Source of the DNA: Thauera sedimentorum
GTDB taxonomy: Bacteria; Pseudomonadota; Gammaproteobacteria; Burkholderiales; Rhodocyclaceae
Length of the DNA stretch: 64,000 nucleotides
Reading direction: 5' to 3'
NCBI RefSeq assembly: GCF_014489115.1
Contig: NZ_JACTAH010000002.1
Location: 744,001-808,000, forward strand
The stretch's first letter is position 1. Every line of letters starts with the position of its first letter. This document shows, piece by piece, positions 1 through 9,926 of this stretch. A program made the position numbers and the translations under genes. The notes under the pieces are model-generated. The model did not search any database and was not told the DNA's origin. It saw nothing but the letters and a program-made list of their open reading frames with translations.

Positions 1-171
1 CGGCGGGCGGTGGCGCAGGTGGCTGCGTGCGAGCGCGGCCGGGCCCTTGGCGGCGAGCGTGCGCGCCCAGTCGATGCGCGTCCCCGGCCGGCGTGCCTTG
101 CGCCCGCGGCGCGCGGGGTTTCCGCCGCGTCCGCCAGCGCCCGGGCCGGGCGCCGACGGACGCGTCAGGGC
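1..171 (-). CDS. chlD: ChlD-type chelatase medium subunit, C-terminal part read in the -1 frame (partial)
   Basis: This frame is open from about 327 down to the window edge but has no ATG, GTG or TTG codon between 327 and 1. From 171 it reads ALTRPSAPGPGAGGRGG and then a basic stretch ending in RIDWARTLAAKG, which resembles the start of the VWA domain of BchD/ChlD magnesium-chelatase subunits (family knowledge, from memory). It lies exactly -1 relative to the upstream AAA+ gene and begins at its slippery heptamer. I infer that it is translated by ribosomal frameshifting and fused to that AAA+ domain, giving the medium subunit of the CobN-type cobalt chelatase. The VWA domain itself, with its MIDAS motif, lies beyond the window. 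A separate gene with a CTG start is possible but unlikely. Confidence 0.75.
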
Positions 172-194
172 TTTTTTGCGGAGAGCGGCCTCAC
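126..194 (-). promoter_or_regulatory. Programmed -1 ribosomal frameshift signal in the chlI/chlD gene
   Basis: Reading the minus strand: an SD-like GTGAGG (194-189), an 11-nt gap, the slippery heptamer A AAA AAG (177-171) in the correct zero frame GCA AAA AAG, a 6-nt spacer CCCTGA holding the zero-frame stop, then a stem of 18 pairs (arms 164-147 and 143-126, two G-U pairs) closed by a GCC loop. This is the same arrangement as E. coli dnaX. The -1 frame downstream is the VWA-like continuation. Confidence 0.85.
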
Positions 195-1190
195 GTTCTT
201 CACTGCGCGGATCGGCACCGCCTGCGGCGGCAGCGCGCCCCAGTCGTCGGCGCTGTCCGCGGCAGGCGGCGGGTTGTCGGGCTGCTGCGACTGGCCGCCT
301 TGCGGGTGCGGGGCGTCGGCCGGTTCGTCAGCGCTGTCGTCGGCCTTGCGGCGGTGGGCGAGCACCAGCTCGGCGACCGCGTCGATGTCGGCTGCGGTGA
401 TGGTGCCGCGGCCGTCCAACGCGGCGTGGGCGCGGGCGGCGCGCAGCATGACCAGATCGGCGCGCACGCCTTCGACCGCGGCGGCATGGCACAGCGCGGC
501 GACCCGTTCGTGGTCGGCGTCGCCGAAGGCGATCGCGGGAAGCGCCGCGCGTGCGGCGGCGATGCGTGCGGCGAGTGCCTGCTGGGCGGGGGCGTGGCGT
601 GCGGCGAAAGTGGCCGGGTCGGCGTCGAAGGCCAGGCGCGCGCGCACGATGGCCTGGCGCTCGGCGGGCGCGAGGGTGTCGCCCAGGCGCACGAACAGGC
701 CGAAGCGGTCGAGCAGCTGCGGGCGCAGCTCGCCTTCCTCCGGGTTCATGGTGCCGACCAGGGTGATGCGCGCGGCGTGGGCATGGCTGATGCCGTCGCG
801 CTCGATGCGGTTCACGCCGCTGGCGCACACGTCGAGCAGCAGGTCCACCAGGCCGTCGGCGAGCAGGTTCACCTCGTCCACGTAGAGCACGCCTTCGTGG
901 GCGCGCGCGAGCATGCCGGGGCGGAAGCGCACCTGGCCGCCCTGCAGCGCGGCTTCGAGGTCCAGGGAGCCGACCAGCTGCTCTTCACTGGCGGAGAGCG
1001 GCAGGTTCACGAAACGCCCGCCCGGCAGCAGCGCGGCGAGCGCGCGCGCGGCGGTGGACTTGGCCGTGCCGCGCGGGCCTTCGACCAGCACGCCGCCGAT
1101 CAGCGGATCGACGGTGGCCAGCAGCAATGCGGTTTGCAGCAGCGGCTGGCCGTGCAGGGCGGTGAAGGGGAAGGGGGTGTCGAGGCTCAT
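165..1190 (-). CDS. chlD: ChlI/CobS-like AAA+ ATPase, chelatase small subunit (zero-frame product of chlD)
   Basis: This 341-aa AAA+ protein is expected to drive insertion of cobalt by CobN. Walker A GPRGTAKS lies at residues 38-45 and Walker B VLYVDE at 101-106. The sensor/arginine region GTMNPEEGELRPQLLDRFG is at about 146-164. Residues from about 296 on form an acidic, proline- and glutamine-rich tail (ADDSADEPADAPHPQ...). Such a linker normally joins the AAA+ and VWA domains of ChlD, so the gene looks like a full chlD interrupted by a stop. The ATG overlaps the cobN stop (ATGA). It is the last zero-frame gene of the B12 operon seen here. A stand-alone MoxR/ChlI protein is the alternative reading. 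Confidence 0.9.
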   Translation of the reverse strand: MSLDTPFPFTALHGQPLLQTALLLATVDPLIGGVLVEGPRGTAKSTAARALAALLPGGRFVNLPLSASEEQLVGSLDLEAALQGGQVRFRPGMLARAHEGVLYVDEVNLLADGLVDLLLDVCASGVNRIERDGISHAHAARITLVGTMNPEEGELRPQLLDRFGLFVRLGDTLAPAERQAIVRARLAFDADPATFAARHAPAQQALAARIAAARAALPAIAFGDADHERVAALCHAAAVEGVRADLVMLRAARAHAALDGRGTITAADIDAVAELVLAHRRKADDSADEPADAPHPQGGQSQQPDNPPPAADSADDWGALPPQAVPIRAVKNVRPLSAKKP

Positions 1191-4100
1191 CGTTCTTCCA
1201 GGTGCTGTTCGGCGGCGTGCAGGTGCTGCTCGACGCGTTCGCGGTAGTCGCCGGGTGCGGCCCACAGGCCGCGGTCCATGGCTTCGAGCAGGCGCTCGCA
1301 GATCTCGCCCAGGGCGTCGGGGTTGTGGCGGGCGAGGAAGTCGCGGGTGTGCGGGTCTTCCAGGTAGGCGTCGGTGACGCGGGCGTACTGGTCGTCGCGC
1401 ACCACGCGCGCGGTGGCGTCGTAGGCGAAGAGGTAGTCCACCGTGGCGGCGATCTCGAAGGCGCCCTTGTAGCCGTGGCGCTTCACCCCGTCTATCCACT
1501 TGGGGTTGGTGATGCGGCTGCGCACCACGCGGCTGATCTCTTCTTCCAGCGTGCGGACCACCGGCGCGCCGGGGTTGCTGTGGTCGCCGAAGTAGAGCGC
1601 CGGCTGCGCTCCGCCAAGGTGGCGCACCGCGGCGCTCATGCCGCCGTGGAACTGGTAGTAGTCGTCGGAATCGAGCAGGTCGTGCTCGCGGTTGTCCTGG
1701 TTGTGCATGACCAGCTCGATGCCGGCCAGCCGCCGCGCGAAGGTGTCGCGCGCCGCGCTGCCGTAGTCGTCCTGGCCGTAGGCGTGGCCGCCCCACTCGA
1801 GGTAGGCGCGCGCGAGGTCGGCGTCGTCGTCCCAGTTGCGCCCGTCGATCAGGCCCTGCAGGCCGGCGCCGTAGGCCCCGGGCTTGGCGCCGAACACCCG
1901 GTGGCCGGCCTGGCGGCGCGCGCTGGCGGCGTCCAGCCCGTCGGCGGCGAGTGCGGCGGCCTCGCGCTCGATGCGCGCGCGGATCGGGTTCACCTCCTCG
2001 GGTTCGTCGAGCGCGGCCACCGCCTGCACCGCTGCGTCGAACAGGCGGATGACGTTGGCGAAGGCGTCGCGGAAGAAGCCCGACACGCGCAAGGTGACGT
2101 CGATGCGCGGGCGGTCGAAGAGCGACATCGGCAGGATCTCGAAGTCGCTCACCCGCTGGCTGCCGTCGGCCCACTTGGGGCGCACGCCGATCAGCGCGAA
2201 GGCCTGGGCGATGTCGTCGCCGCCAGTGCGCATGGTCGCCGTGCCCCACACCGACAGGCCGATGGCGCGCGGGTAGTCGCCGTGCTCCTGCAGGTAGCGC
2301 TCGACCAGGCGTTCGGCCGAGCGCAGGCCCAGGGTCCAGCTGGTCTGGGTGGGCACCGCGCGGGTGTCGATGGAGTAGAAGTTGCGCCCGGTGGGCAGCA
2401 CGTCGGGGCGGCCGCGGGTGGGCGCGCCGCTGGGGCCGGCGGGCACGAAGCGGCCGGCCAGCCCGCGCACGAGCTGGTGGAGTTCCTCGCCGCCGCAGGC
2501 GTCCAGGCGCGGGGCGAGTTCCGTTTCGATGCGGGCCAGCACTGGGCGGGTGTGCGGCCAGTCGGTCTCCGGCGTGGCGGGCAGGCCGCGCTTCAGCACG
2601 TCGAGGGCGAGCAGTTCGAGGCGCTCGCGGGTGTCGCCGGTGGTGCGCCAGGGGCCGGCGTCGCGCACGGCGAGTACCGCCGGGCACGGGCCGCCCCAGG
2701 GCGCGCCCCAGTCGGCATCGAGCGGATCGAAGCCCTCGCCCAGCGCGAGGTCGGCGGCCAGCGCGCGGGTCAGGCCCTGGCGCGCGTCGCGGCCGTCGCC
2801 CGCCGGGTGGCGGGCGAGCGCGAGCAGGGTGTCGCGGCGCAGGCGCCCGGCGGGCGAGGCGCCGAACACGTGCAGGCCGTCGCGGATCTGCGCTTCCTTC
2901 AGTTCGCACAGGTAGGTGTCGGTGCGGTTGAGCAGTTGCTGCTCTTCCTCGGCGTTGCGCGGCGCTTCGAGGCCCAGGTCGCGGTGCAGGTCGTGGCGCA
3001 CGATGTGGGCGAGGATCTGGCGACGCAGCTCGGCGGCGCGGCGCGGGTCGAGCATCAGCGCCTCGTAGTACTCGTCCACCTGGCGTTCCAGATCGCGGGT
3101 GGGGCCATAGCTCTCGGCGCGGGTCAGCGGCGGCATCAGGTGGTCGATGATCACCGCCTGGGCGCGGCGCTTGGCCTGGGTGCCTTCGCCGGGGTCATTG
3201 ACGATGAAGGGATAGAGATGCGGCATGGGGCCGAAGACCAGATCCGGCCAGCATTGTTCGGAGAGCGCCACGCTCTTGCCCGGCAGCCATTCCAGGTTGC
3301 CGTGCTTGCCGACATGCACGATGGCGTCCGCGCGCCAGGCCTCGCGCAGCCAGCAGTAGAAGGCGAGGTAATGGTGGGGCGGCACCAGGTCGGGGTCGTG
3401 GTAGCTCGCCGAGGGGTCGAGCTGGTAGCCGCGCGCCGGCTGGATGCCGACGAAGACCCGGCCGCAGCGCAGGCCGGCGAGCATGAAGCGCCCGGCGCGC
3501 AGCATCGGGTCGGCCTCGGGCGGGCCCCAGCGCTCGACGATGGCGGCGCGGTTGGCGGCCGGCAGGGTGGAAAAGAAGGCGAGGTAGTCGGCCAGCGCCA
3601 GGCTCTGGCGCGCCGGGCGCACCGCCCAGTGCTCGGGGTCGTTGGTGACGCCTTCCTTGAGCTTCGCCATCAGCGCGTCGCCGTCAGCCGGGATGGCGTC
3701 CACCGCGTAGCCCTCGTCGGCCAGCCGGCGCAGGATGTTGATCACCGAGGCCGGGGTGTCGAGGCCCACGCCGTTGCCCAGCCGGCCTTCGCGGGTCGGG
3801 TAGTTGGCCAGCACCAGCGCGAGGCGCTTGTCCGCGTTGGGCCGCGTGCGCAGGCGGCACCAGCGCTGCGCGAGCTCGGCGACGAAGGCCATGCGCCCGG
3901 GTTCGGCGCGGTATTGCACCACGTCGCTCTGGGTGCGCTCGCAGCGGCGCTCCAGGCCCTTGAAGCTCACTGCGCGGGTGACGATACGCCCATCCACCTC
4001 GGGCAGCGCGATGTGCATGGCGATGTCGCGCGGCGCGAGGCCGTGGGCGTCGGCCCGCCAGACCGCCTCGTTGCCGCCGGAGAGGATGAGCTGCAGCACC

Positions 4101-4956
4101 GGCAGGTCGCCCGCCAGCGCGTGGTCGCCCGGCTCGTCGAGCGCCGAGCGCGCGAAGGCGGTGGTGTTGAGGATCAGCGCGGCGTCGTGCTCGGCGGCGA
4201 GCCTGCGCAGGGTGTCGATGCACAGCGCGTCCTTCAGCGAAGTGAGCGCGATCGGCAGCGGGTTCAGGCCGCGCGCGGCGAGCGCCGCGCACAGGTGGGC
4301 GAAGGCGGCGGTGTTGCCGGCCTGCAGGTGGGCGCGGTAGAACAGCACCAGCACGCAGGGCGCGCCGGGCGTCCAGTCGTCCTGCCATGCAGCGACGCTG
4401 CCCAGGTCGTGGCGCGGGTGGAAGACCGCGACGTTGGGCAGCGCGCGCGGCGGTTCGGGCGCCTCGCCGCGGCCGAAGTAGCGCGCGCCGAGGAAGCGGT
4501 AGAAGTTGCGCGCGTTGGCCGGGCCGCCTTCGCGGAGATACCGCCACAGCGTGCGCGCGTCGTCCATCTCCACCGTGCCCTTCATCAGCAGGTTGAGATC
4601 CTCGCTGGTGTCGCCGGAGAACATCGCCAGCGCGATGCCGCGCGCGCGGGCGAGCTCGCCGACCCGCTCGGTGCCGTAGGGCCAGTAGCTCTCGCCGCCC
4701 AGGTGATCGATGACGATCACGCGGGCGTGCTGCAGCACCTCGTCCAGGTAGAGGTCCACCGAGGCCGGCTGGCGCAGGTGCAGCAGGTTCGCGAGGCGCA
4801 CCGCGGGGAAGCCGTCGCCCGGGCAGGCCGCGGCGAGCAGCGCCAGCGTGGTGTCGGCGGCGCTGAGCACGACGATCTCGGCCGGGTCCTGCGCGATGCG
4901 CGTGACCACCGAATCGTCCTCGACGAAGCCCCCCGGCTGGGCGGCGAGCAGGTGCA

Positions 4957-4957
<1 letters not shown>
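1187..4957 (-). CDS. cobN: Cobaltochelatase large subunit CobN
   Basis: The 1256-aa length is normal for CobN. It is the porphyrin-type substrate-binding subunit that inserts Co(II) into hydrogenobyrinic acid a,c-diamide in the aerobic B12 pathway, using ATP supplied by the AAA+ subunits. The sequence is CobN/BchH-like throughout, with an N-terminal segment containing HLGGESYWPYG and long conserved central blocks such as HVGKHGNLEWLPGK and NDPGEGTQAKRRAQA. The start overlaps the cobW stop (ATGA) and the stop overlaps the chelatase ATPase start (ATGA), so the three genes are probably translationally coupled. BchH (magnesium) is unlikely because every neighbour is a cobalamin gene. Confidence 0.97.
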
Positions 4958-6033
<1,076 letters not shown>

Positions 6034-6050
6034 GGGGTTCTCCGGTTCGG

Positions 6051-6425
6051 TTACAGGTCGTCGCCCGGCGGCGGCACGCGGGCGACGAAGTGGCCCTTGA
6101 CGCCCTCGGGCCATTGTTTGAAAGGCACCACGCCGCGCTCGGCGGCCTGGTAGCCGGCGGCGTAGTCGAGCAGCGCGTCGGCCGCGGCCGCGTCCGGGGC
6201 GAAGTCGCCCAACACGTAGGCGTACTTGCCGGGCGCACGCAGGGCGACGGTGCAGTGGCGCTTGCAGGCCATCAGGCAGGCGGTGCGTTCGAGCCGCAGC
6301 GCGGGCGCGGGGCGCGCGGCGAGGCGGGCTTCGAGCTGGCGCGCGAAGCGCTCGCCCGGGCGCTCGCCGTCGGGCGCGGCGGCGTCGTAGCCGCAGGTGG
6401 CGCACACGATCAGCGTGGCGCTCAT
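6051..6425 (-). CDS. DUF1636 family cysteine-containing protein
   Basis: A 124-aa protein of the DUF1636 type. It starts MSATLIVCATCGYD, with a CxxC pair, and has a further CLMACKRHC cluster near residue 50. Together these resemble a thioredoxin-fold ferredoxin-like or metal-binding protein. Members of this family are often found in cobalamin gene sets (recalled, not checked), and a metal-handling or redox role is my inference. Its ATG overlaps the stop of the BtuD-like gene (ATGA), so it belongs to the riboswitch-controlled operon. No enzymatic activity can be assigned. Confidence 0.85.
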   Translation of the reverse strand: MSATLIVCATCGYDAAAPDGERPGERFARQLEARLAARPAPALRLERTACLMACKRHCTVALRAPGKYAYVLGDFAPDAAAADALLDYAAGYQAAERGVVPFKQWPEGVKGHFVARVPPPGDDL

Positions 6426-7219
6426 CGGGCCGCCTCCGCTTGCAGCGCGGGGTCGGGCTCGGGGCGGCAGCGCCAGGGCAGGACGTAGGCCTGCGCCTCG
6501 TGCTCGCCGTGCATGGCCTGCACCTGGTAGACGCGCTGCAGGTTGGCCGGGGTGAGCACCCGGCGCGGTTCGCCGCAGGCCACCGCGCGGCCGGCGTGCA
6601 TCAGCAGCACGCGGTCGCAGAAGCGGCTGGCGAGGGTGAGGTCGTGCAGCACCACGACGATGCTGCGGCCGAGCGCGCACTGGCGGCGCAGCAGCTCCAT
6701 GACGCTGAGCTGGTGGTAGGGGTCGAGCGCGGCGACCGGCTCGTCGGCGAGCAGCAGCGGCGCTTCCACCGCCAGCGCGCGGGCCAGGCGGGCGAGGGCG
6801 CGCTCGCCGCCGGAGAGGCGGTCGAGGCGGCGCTCGGCCAGGGCGTCGAGATGCATGTGGGCCAGCGCCGCGTCCACCGCCGCGCGGCCGGCAGCGTCAT
6901 TGCGGCCGTGGGGCAGGCGGCCCAGCGCGACGAAGTCGCGCACCGTGAGCGGCCACGCGGCCTGGTCGCCCTGGGCCAGGTAGGCGAGCCGGGTGGCGCG
7001 CGCCTGGGGCGACAGGCGGGCGAGCGCGGTGCCGGCAAGACGCGCCTCGCCCTCGTGCGGGACGAGCTGGGCGAGGGCGCGCAACAGGCTGCTCTTGCCC
7101 GCGCCATTGGGGCCGATCAGGCCGAACAGCTCGCCGCGCGCGATGGCGAGCGAGACCCCGTCTACCAGGGTCGCGGCGCCGCGGCGCAGGGTGATGGCGT
7201 CGGCTTCGAGCAGGGTCAC
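6422..7219 (-). CDS. btuD: BtuD-like cobalamin/siderophore ABC transporter ATP-binding protein
   Basis: A 265-aa ABC ATPase of the FecE/BtuD type. Walker A GPNGAGKSS, signature LSGGERALARLA and Walker B LLLADEPVAALD are all present, followed by the H-loop VVLHD. A GTG start at 7219 overlaps the stop of the permease (GTGA) and gives the usual N-terminus VTLLEADAITLRRG. With the adjacent FecCD permease and binding protein it forms a class II importer in a B12 operon, so corrinoid uptake is the most likely role. Cobalt-chelate or haem uptake cannot be excluded. Confidence 0.92.
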   Translation of the reverse strand: MTLLEADAITLRRGAATLVDGVSLAIARGELFGLIGPNGAGKSSLLRALAQLVPHEGEARLAGTALARLSPQARATRLAYLAQGDQAAWPLTVRDFVALGRLPHGRNDAAGRAAVDAALAHMHLDALAERRLDRLSGGERALARLARALAVEAPLLLADEPVAALDPYHQLSVMELLRRQCALGRSIVVVLHDLTLASRFCDRVLLMHAGRAVACGEPRRVLTPANLQRVYQVQAMHGEHEAQAYVLPWRCRPEPDPALQAEAAR

Positions 7220-8229
7220 GGCTGCGCTCCGATGCGCTCGCGCAGCACCAGCGCGAGAAAGAAAGGCGCGCCGATCAGCGCCGTGACCACGCCCAGCATC
7301 AACTCGAAGCCGCCGCTCACCAGGCGCAGCACCACGTCGGCGGCGAGCAGCAGCAGCGCGCCGCCCAGCGCGCTGGCGACCAGCAGGCGCGCTGGGTGGT
7401 AGCCCACCGCGCGGCGCAGCATGTGCGGCACCACCAGGCCGACGAAGCCGATCGCCCCGGTCACGGCGACGCTGGCGCCCACGCACAGGGCGGTGCCGAG
7501 CACCACCCGCGCGCGCAGGCGGGCGAGGCTCACGCCCAGGCTGGCGGCCTCGTCCTCGCCCAGCGTCAGGGCGTCGAGCGAGCGCGCGCAGGACAGCAGC
7601 AGGGCGAGGCCGGTGAGCACGAAGGGCAGTGCCAGGCGGATTTCGTCGAAGCTGCGGTCGGCCAGCGAGCCGAGCAGCCACAGCACGATGTCCTGCACGT
7701 CGGTGGGGTTGGGGGCGAGGTTGATCGCCAGCGAAGTGAGCGCGGCGGCGAGCGAGGACAGCGCGACCCCGGCGAGGATCAGCGTGAGGTTGCCCGCGCC
7801 GCGGCGCGCGACCAGGTAGAGCACCGCGGTGGCGAGCGCGGCGCAGCCCATCGCCGCGGCCGGCAGCAGCCAGATGTTGATCGCGGCGAAGCCGAAGTAC
7901 AGGCACAGCACCGCGCCCAGGCTGGCGCTGGCGCTCACTCCCAGCAGGCCGGGCTCGGCGAGCGGATTGCGCAGCAGGCCCTGCAGCGCGGCGCCGGCCA
8001 TGCCCAGCGAGGCGCCGACCAGGATGGCGAGCAGCACGCGCGGCAGGCGGATCTCGGCGACGATGGTGTGACGGCGCTGCAGCAGTTCGTCGGCGACCGT
8101 GTCGCCGCCCGGCAGCAGGGCGCCGGCGATGTCGGCGAGGCCGAGCGGCACCGGGCCGATGGCGAGCGAGGCCAGCGCGAGCAGCGCCAGCGCGGCGAGC
8201 AGGGCGCCGTTCAAGCGGGCGCTGCTCAT
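7216..8229 (-). CDS. btuC: BtuC-like FecCD-family permease
   Basis: A 337-aa polytopic inner-membrane protein with about ten hydrophobic helices. It carries family blocks such as GASLGMAGAALQGLLRNPLAEP and TGAIGFVGLVVPHMLR, the latter being the conserved FecCD motif near the coupling helix. It would form the transmembrane pore of the cobalamin ABC importer. Its ATG overlaps the stop of a 26-codon ORF (ATGA) and its stop overlaps the ATPase start. Confidence 0.94.
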   Translation of the reverse strand: MSSARLNGALLAALALLALASLAIGPVPLGLADIAGALLPGGDTVADELLQRRHTIVAEIRLPRVLLAILVGASLGMAGAALQGLLRNPLAEPGLLGVSASASLGAVLCLYFGFAAINIWLLPAAAMGCAALATAVLYLVARRGAGNLTLILAGVALSSLAAALTSLAINLAPNPTDVQDIVLWLLGSLADRSFDEIRLALPFVLTGLALLLSCARSLDALTLGEDEAASLGVSLARLRARVVLGTALCVGASVAVTGAIGFVGLVVPHMLRRAVGYHPARLLVASALGGALLLLAADVVLRLVSGGFELMLGVVTALIGAPFFLALVLRERIGAQP

Positions 8230-8306
8230 TGGGCACCCTTGGCGCTGCGCGCCGTCCCGCCAGGCGGGAGCGAGCGCTGCTTGGGGCGGCCCGGCGCAGC
8301 GCTCAT
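8226..8306 (-). CDS. 26-aa ORF bridging btuF and btuC, containing a short palindrome
   Basis: The reading frame begins MSAAPGRPKQRSLPPGG and ends TARSAKGAQ. Its ATG overlaps the btuF stop (ATGA), and its stop overlaps the btuC ATG (ATGA), so it is wired for translational coupling at both ends. Its DNA contains a palindrome, TCCCGCC-A-GGCGGGA (8255-8269). It may be a translated repeat insertion that preserves coupling rather than a functional peptide. I do not recognise a protein family. Confidence 0.45.
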   Translation of the reverse strand: MSAAPGRPKQRSLPPGGTARSAKGAQ

Positions 8307-9145
8307 CGGTGCGCCTCCTTGGAGGTTACGCGGCGCAGGCCGGCGGCGAGCTCTTCGGCGGCCTCGACCAGCTGCCAGTTGCTGCAGCCCCAGTCGTTGT
8401 GGGTGAGCGCCAGCGTCGGGCGGGTGGCGGCCACCTCCCGCATCTGCGGATGGCGGCTCAAGCCGGCGCGCGCGTAGGCGCCGTCGTGCACCATCTGGCT
8501 GGTGACCAGAAGTTCGGGCGGGTTGGCGACCACCTCTTCCAGCGCGGCGCGGCCCCAGCCCTGGCGCCCGTTCGCGGCGGCGTGGTTGGCGAGGCCGGCG
8601 GCCTGCAGCACCGCGTCCACATGGGTGCCGGCGCCGGCGGTGCCGCCATTGGGGCGCAGGTAGAGCGCGCTCGGGCGTGTAGCGTCGCCCCGCAGGGCGG
8701 CCAGCCGTGCCTGCACCTCGCCGACCAGGGCCTCGGCGGCGGCGCCGCGGCCGATGGCCTCGCCCACCTTGCGCGTGCTGGCGAAGATGCCGTCCCAGTC
8801 GTTGGGGAAGGGCACGGTGACGATCGCAATGCCGTGGCGGGCGAACAGCGCCTGCTGGTGGCGTGCCTGCCAGCGTCGCGAGGCGAGCACCACGTCGGGC
8901 CGTGCGGCGATCACTTCCTCGGCGCTGCCGCTGTTGGCGGCGAAGTGCGCGGCGCGCGCGGCGAGCGAGGAGCGCGCCGGGTCCTGGCTTTTCAGGGACA
9001 CCGAGACGATCTGCGCCGGGTCGGCGAGCGAGAGCAGCAGCACGTCGGCGCACAGATTGGTGGACATCACCCGCGGCAGCGGGCCGGCTGCCGCCGCAGC
9101 GAGCGGCGCGGCAGCCAGCAGCAGGGCGGCGAGCCGGTGGCGCAT
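8303..9145 (-). CDS. btuF: BtuF-like periplasmic cobalamin-binding protein
   Basis: A 280-aa substrate-binding protein of the BtuF/FepB helical-backbone family. Residues 1-20 (MRHRLAALLLAAAPLAAAAA) form a clear Sec signal peptide. The mature part has the family's RVMSTNLCADVLLLSLADP opening and a later block TLALTHNDWGCSN. It would capture corrinoids in the periplasm and pass them to BtuCD. The start overlaps the cobO stop by one base (TGATG). The ligand is inferred from the operon, so a different metal chelate remains possible. Confidence 0.9.
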   Translation of the reverse strand: MRHRLAALLLAAAPLAAAAAGPLPRVMSTNLCADVLLLSLADPAQIVSVSLKSQDPARSSLAARAAHFAANSGSAEEVIAARPDVVLASRRWQARHQQALFARHGIAIVTVPFPNDWDGIFASTRKVGEAIGRGAAAEALVGEVQARLAALRGDATRPSALYLRPNGGTAGAGTHVDAVLQAAGLANHAAANGRQGWGRAALEEVVANPPELLVTSQMVHDGAYARAGLSRHPQMREVAATRPTLALTHNDWGCSNWQLVEAAEELAAGLRRVTSKEAHR

Positions 9146-9756
9146 CAGAAGTCGATGCCGGCCTGGGCCTTCACGCCGGCCTTGAAGGCGTGTTTGCGGT
9201 CGGCGATCTCGCTTACCGTGTCGGCCAGCTCGACCAGCTCGGGCTTGGCGGCGCGGCCAGTGACGATCACGGTCTGCATCGGCGGGCGGTTCGCGATCGC
9301 AGCCAGCACCTCGGCGGTGTCGAGGTAGTTGTACTTCAGCATGTAGGTGAGCTCGTCGAGCAGCACCAGGTTCACCGCCGGGTCGCGCAGCATGCGCGCG
9401 GCCTGCGCCCATGCCTCGTCGGCAGCGCGCTTGTCGGCGTCCCAGTTCTGGGTGTTCCAGGTGAAGCCGGTGGCCATGGCGTGGTATTGCACGCCGGCGC
9501 CGGCCGGGCTCTGCTGCAGGAAGGTGACCTCGCCGGTGGCCTGGGTGCCCTTGATGAACTGCACCACGCCGGTGCGCTGGCCGTGGCCGAGTGCGCGGTA
9601 CAGGGTGCCGAAGGCCGAGGTGGTCTTGCCCTTGCCGTTGCCGGTGATCAGGATGACGATGCCGCGTTCTTCCTGGGCGCGTGCGATGGCGGCGTCGACG
9701 ACGTCCTTTTTGCGCTGCATGCGCTCGTTGTGGCTGTGCTTCTTGTCCTCGTCCAT
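9145..9756 (-). CDS. cobO: Cob(I)yrinic acid a,c-diamide adenosyltransferase
   Basis: A 203-aa CobA/BtuR-family enzyme that transfers the 5'-deoxyadenosyl group of ATP to the cobalt of corrinoids. The unusual P-loop GNGKGKTT is at residues 39-46. Family blocks FIKGTQATGE, VNLVLLDELTYMLKYNY and VIVTGR follow. The N-terminus is charged (MDEDKKHSHNERMQRKKDVV), as in other CobO proteins. It is the first gene of the operon, about 170 nt downstream of the cobalamin riboswitch aptamer, so its expression should fall when adenosylcobalamin is plentiful. Confidence 0.97.
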   Translation of the reverse strand: MDEDKKHSHNERMQRKKDVVDAAIARAQEERGIVILITGNGKGKTTSAFGTLYRALGHGQRTGVVQFIKGTQATGEVTFLQQSPAGAGVQYHAMATGFTWNTQNWDADKRAADEAWAQAARMLRDPAVNLVLLDELTYMLKYNYLDTAEVLAAIANRPPMQTVIVTGRAAKPELVELADTVSEIADRKHAFKAGVKAQAGIDF

Positions 9757-9814
9757 GGTCGGCGCTCCGAGTGTTCATGTCGAAGGTGCCGGGCGGGGAA
9801 GGACGAAACACGTC

Positions 9815-9841
9815 GGGCAGGACCGTTACGGACGGCTGCCC
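9815..9841 (-). promoter_or_regulatory. Hairpin in the leader between the B12 aptamer and cobO
   Basis: The minus strand can pair GGGCAG with CTGCCC and, inside it, CCGT with ACGG, 58 nt before the cobO start. No U-run follows, so it is not a classical terminator. It may be part of the riboswitch expression platform. The rest of the leader (9757-9926) holds no ORF that I trust. Confidence 0.4.
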
Positions 9842-9926
9842 TGCACTGCGGCTGGCGAATGCTCGGGCTGAGGCGCCCACGGACCAGTCGGTGAATCGCC
9901 CACACCCCGGGGCACCTACCTTGTCG

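Noticed and set aside
165..327. Sequencing error or pseudogene as the explanation for the chlI/chlD frame change
   Set aside because: Heptamer phase, spacer length, SD-like element and 18-bp stem together fit a programmed signal far better than a random frameshift. A base-calling error in the six-A run cannot be fully excluded without reads.
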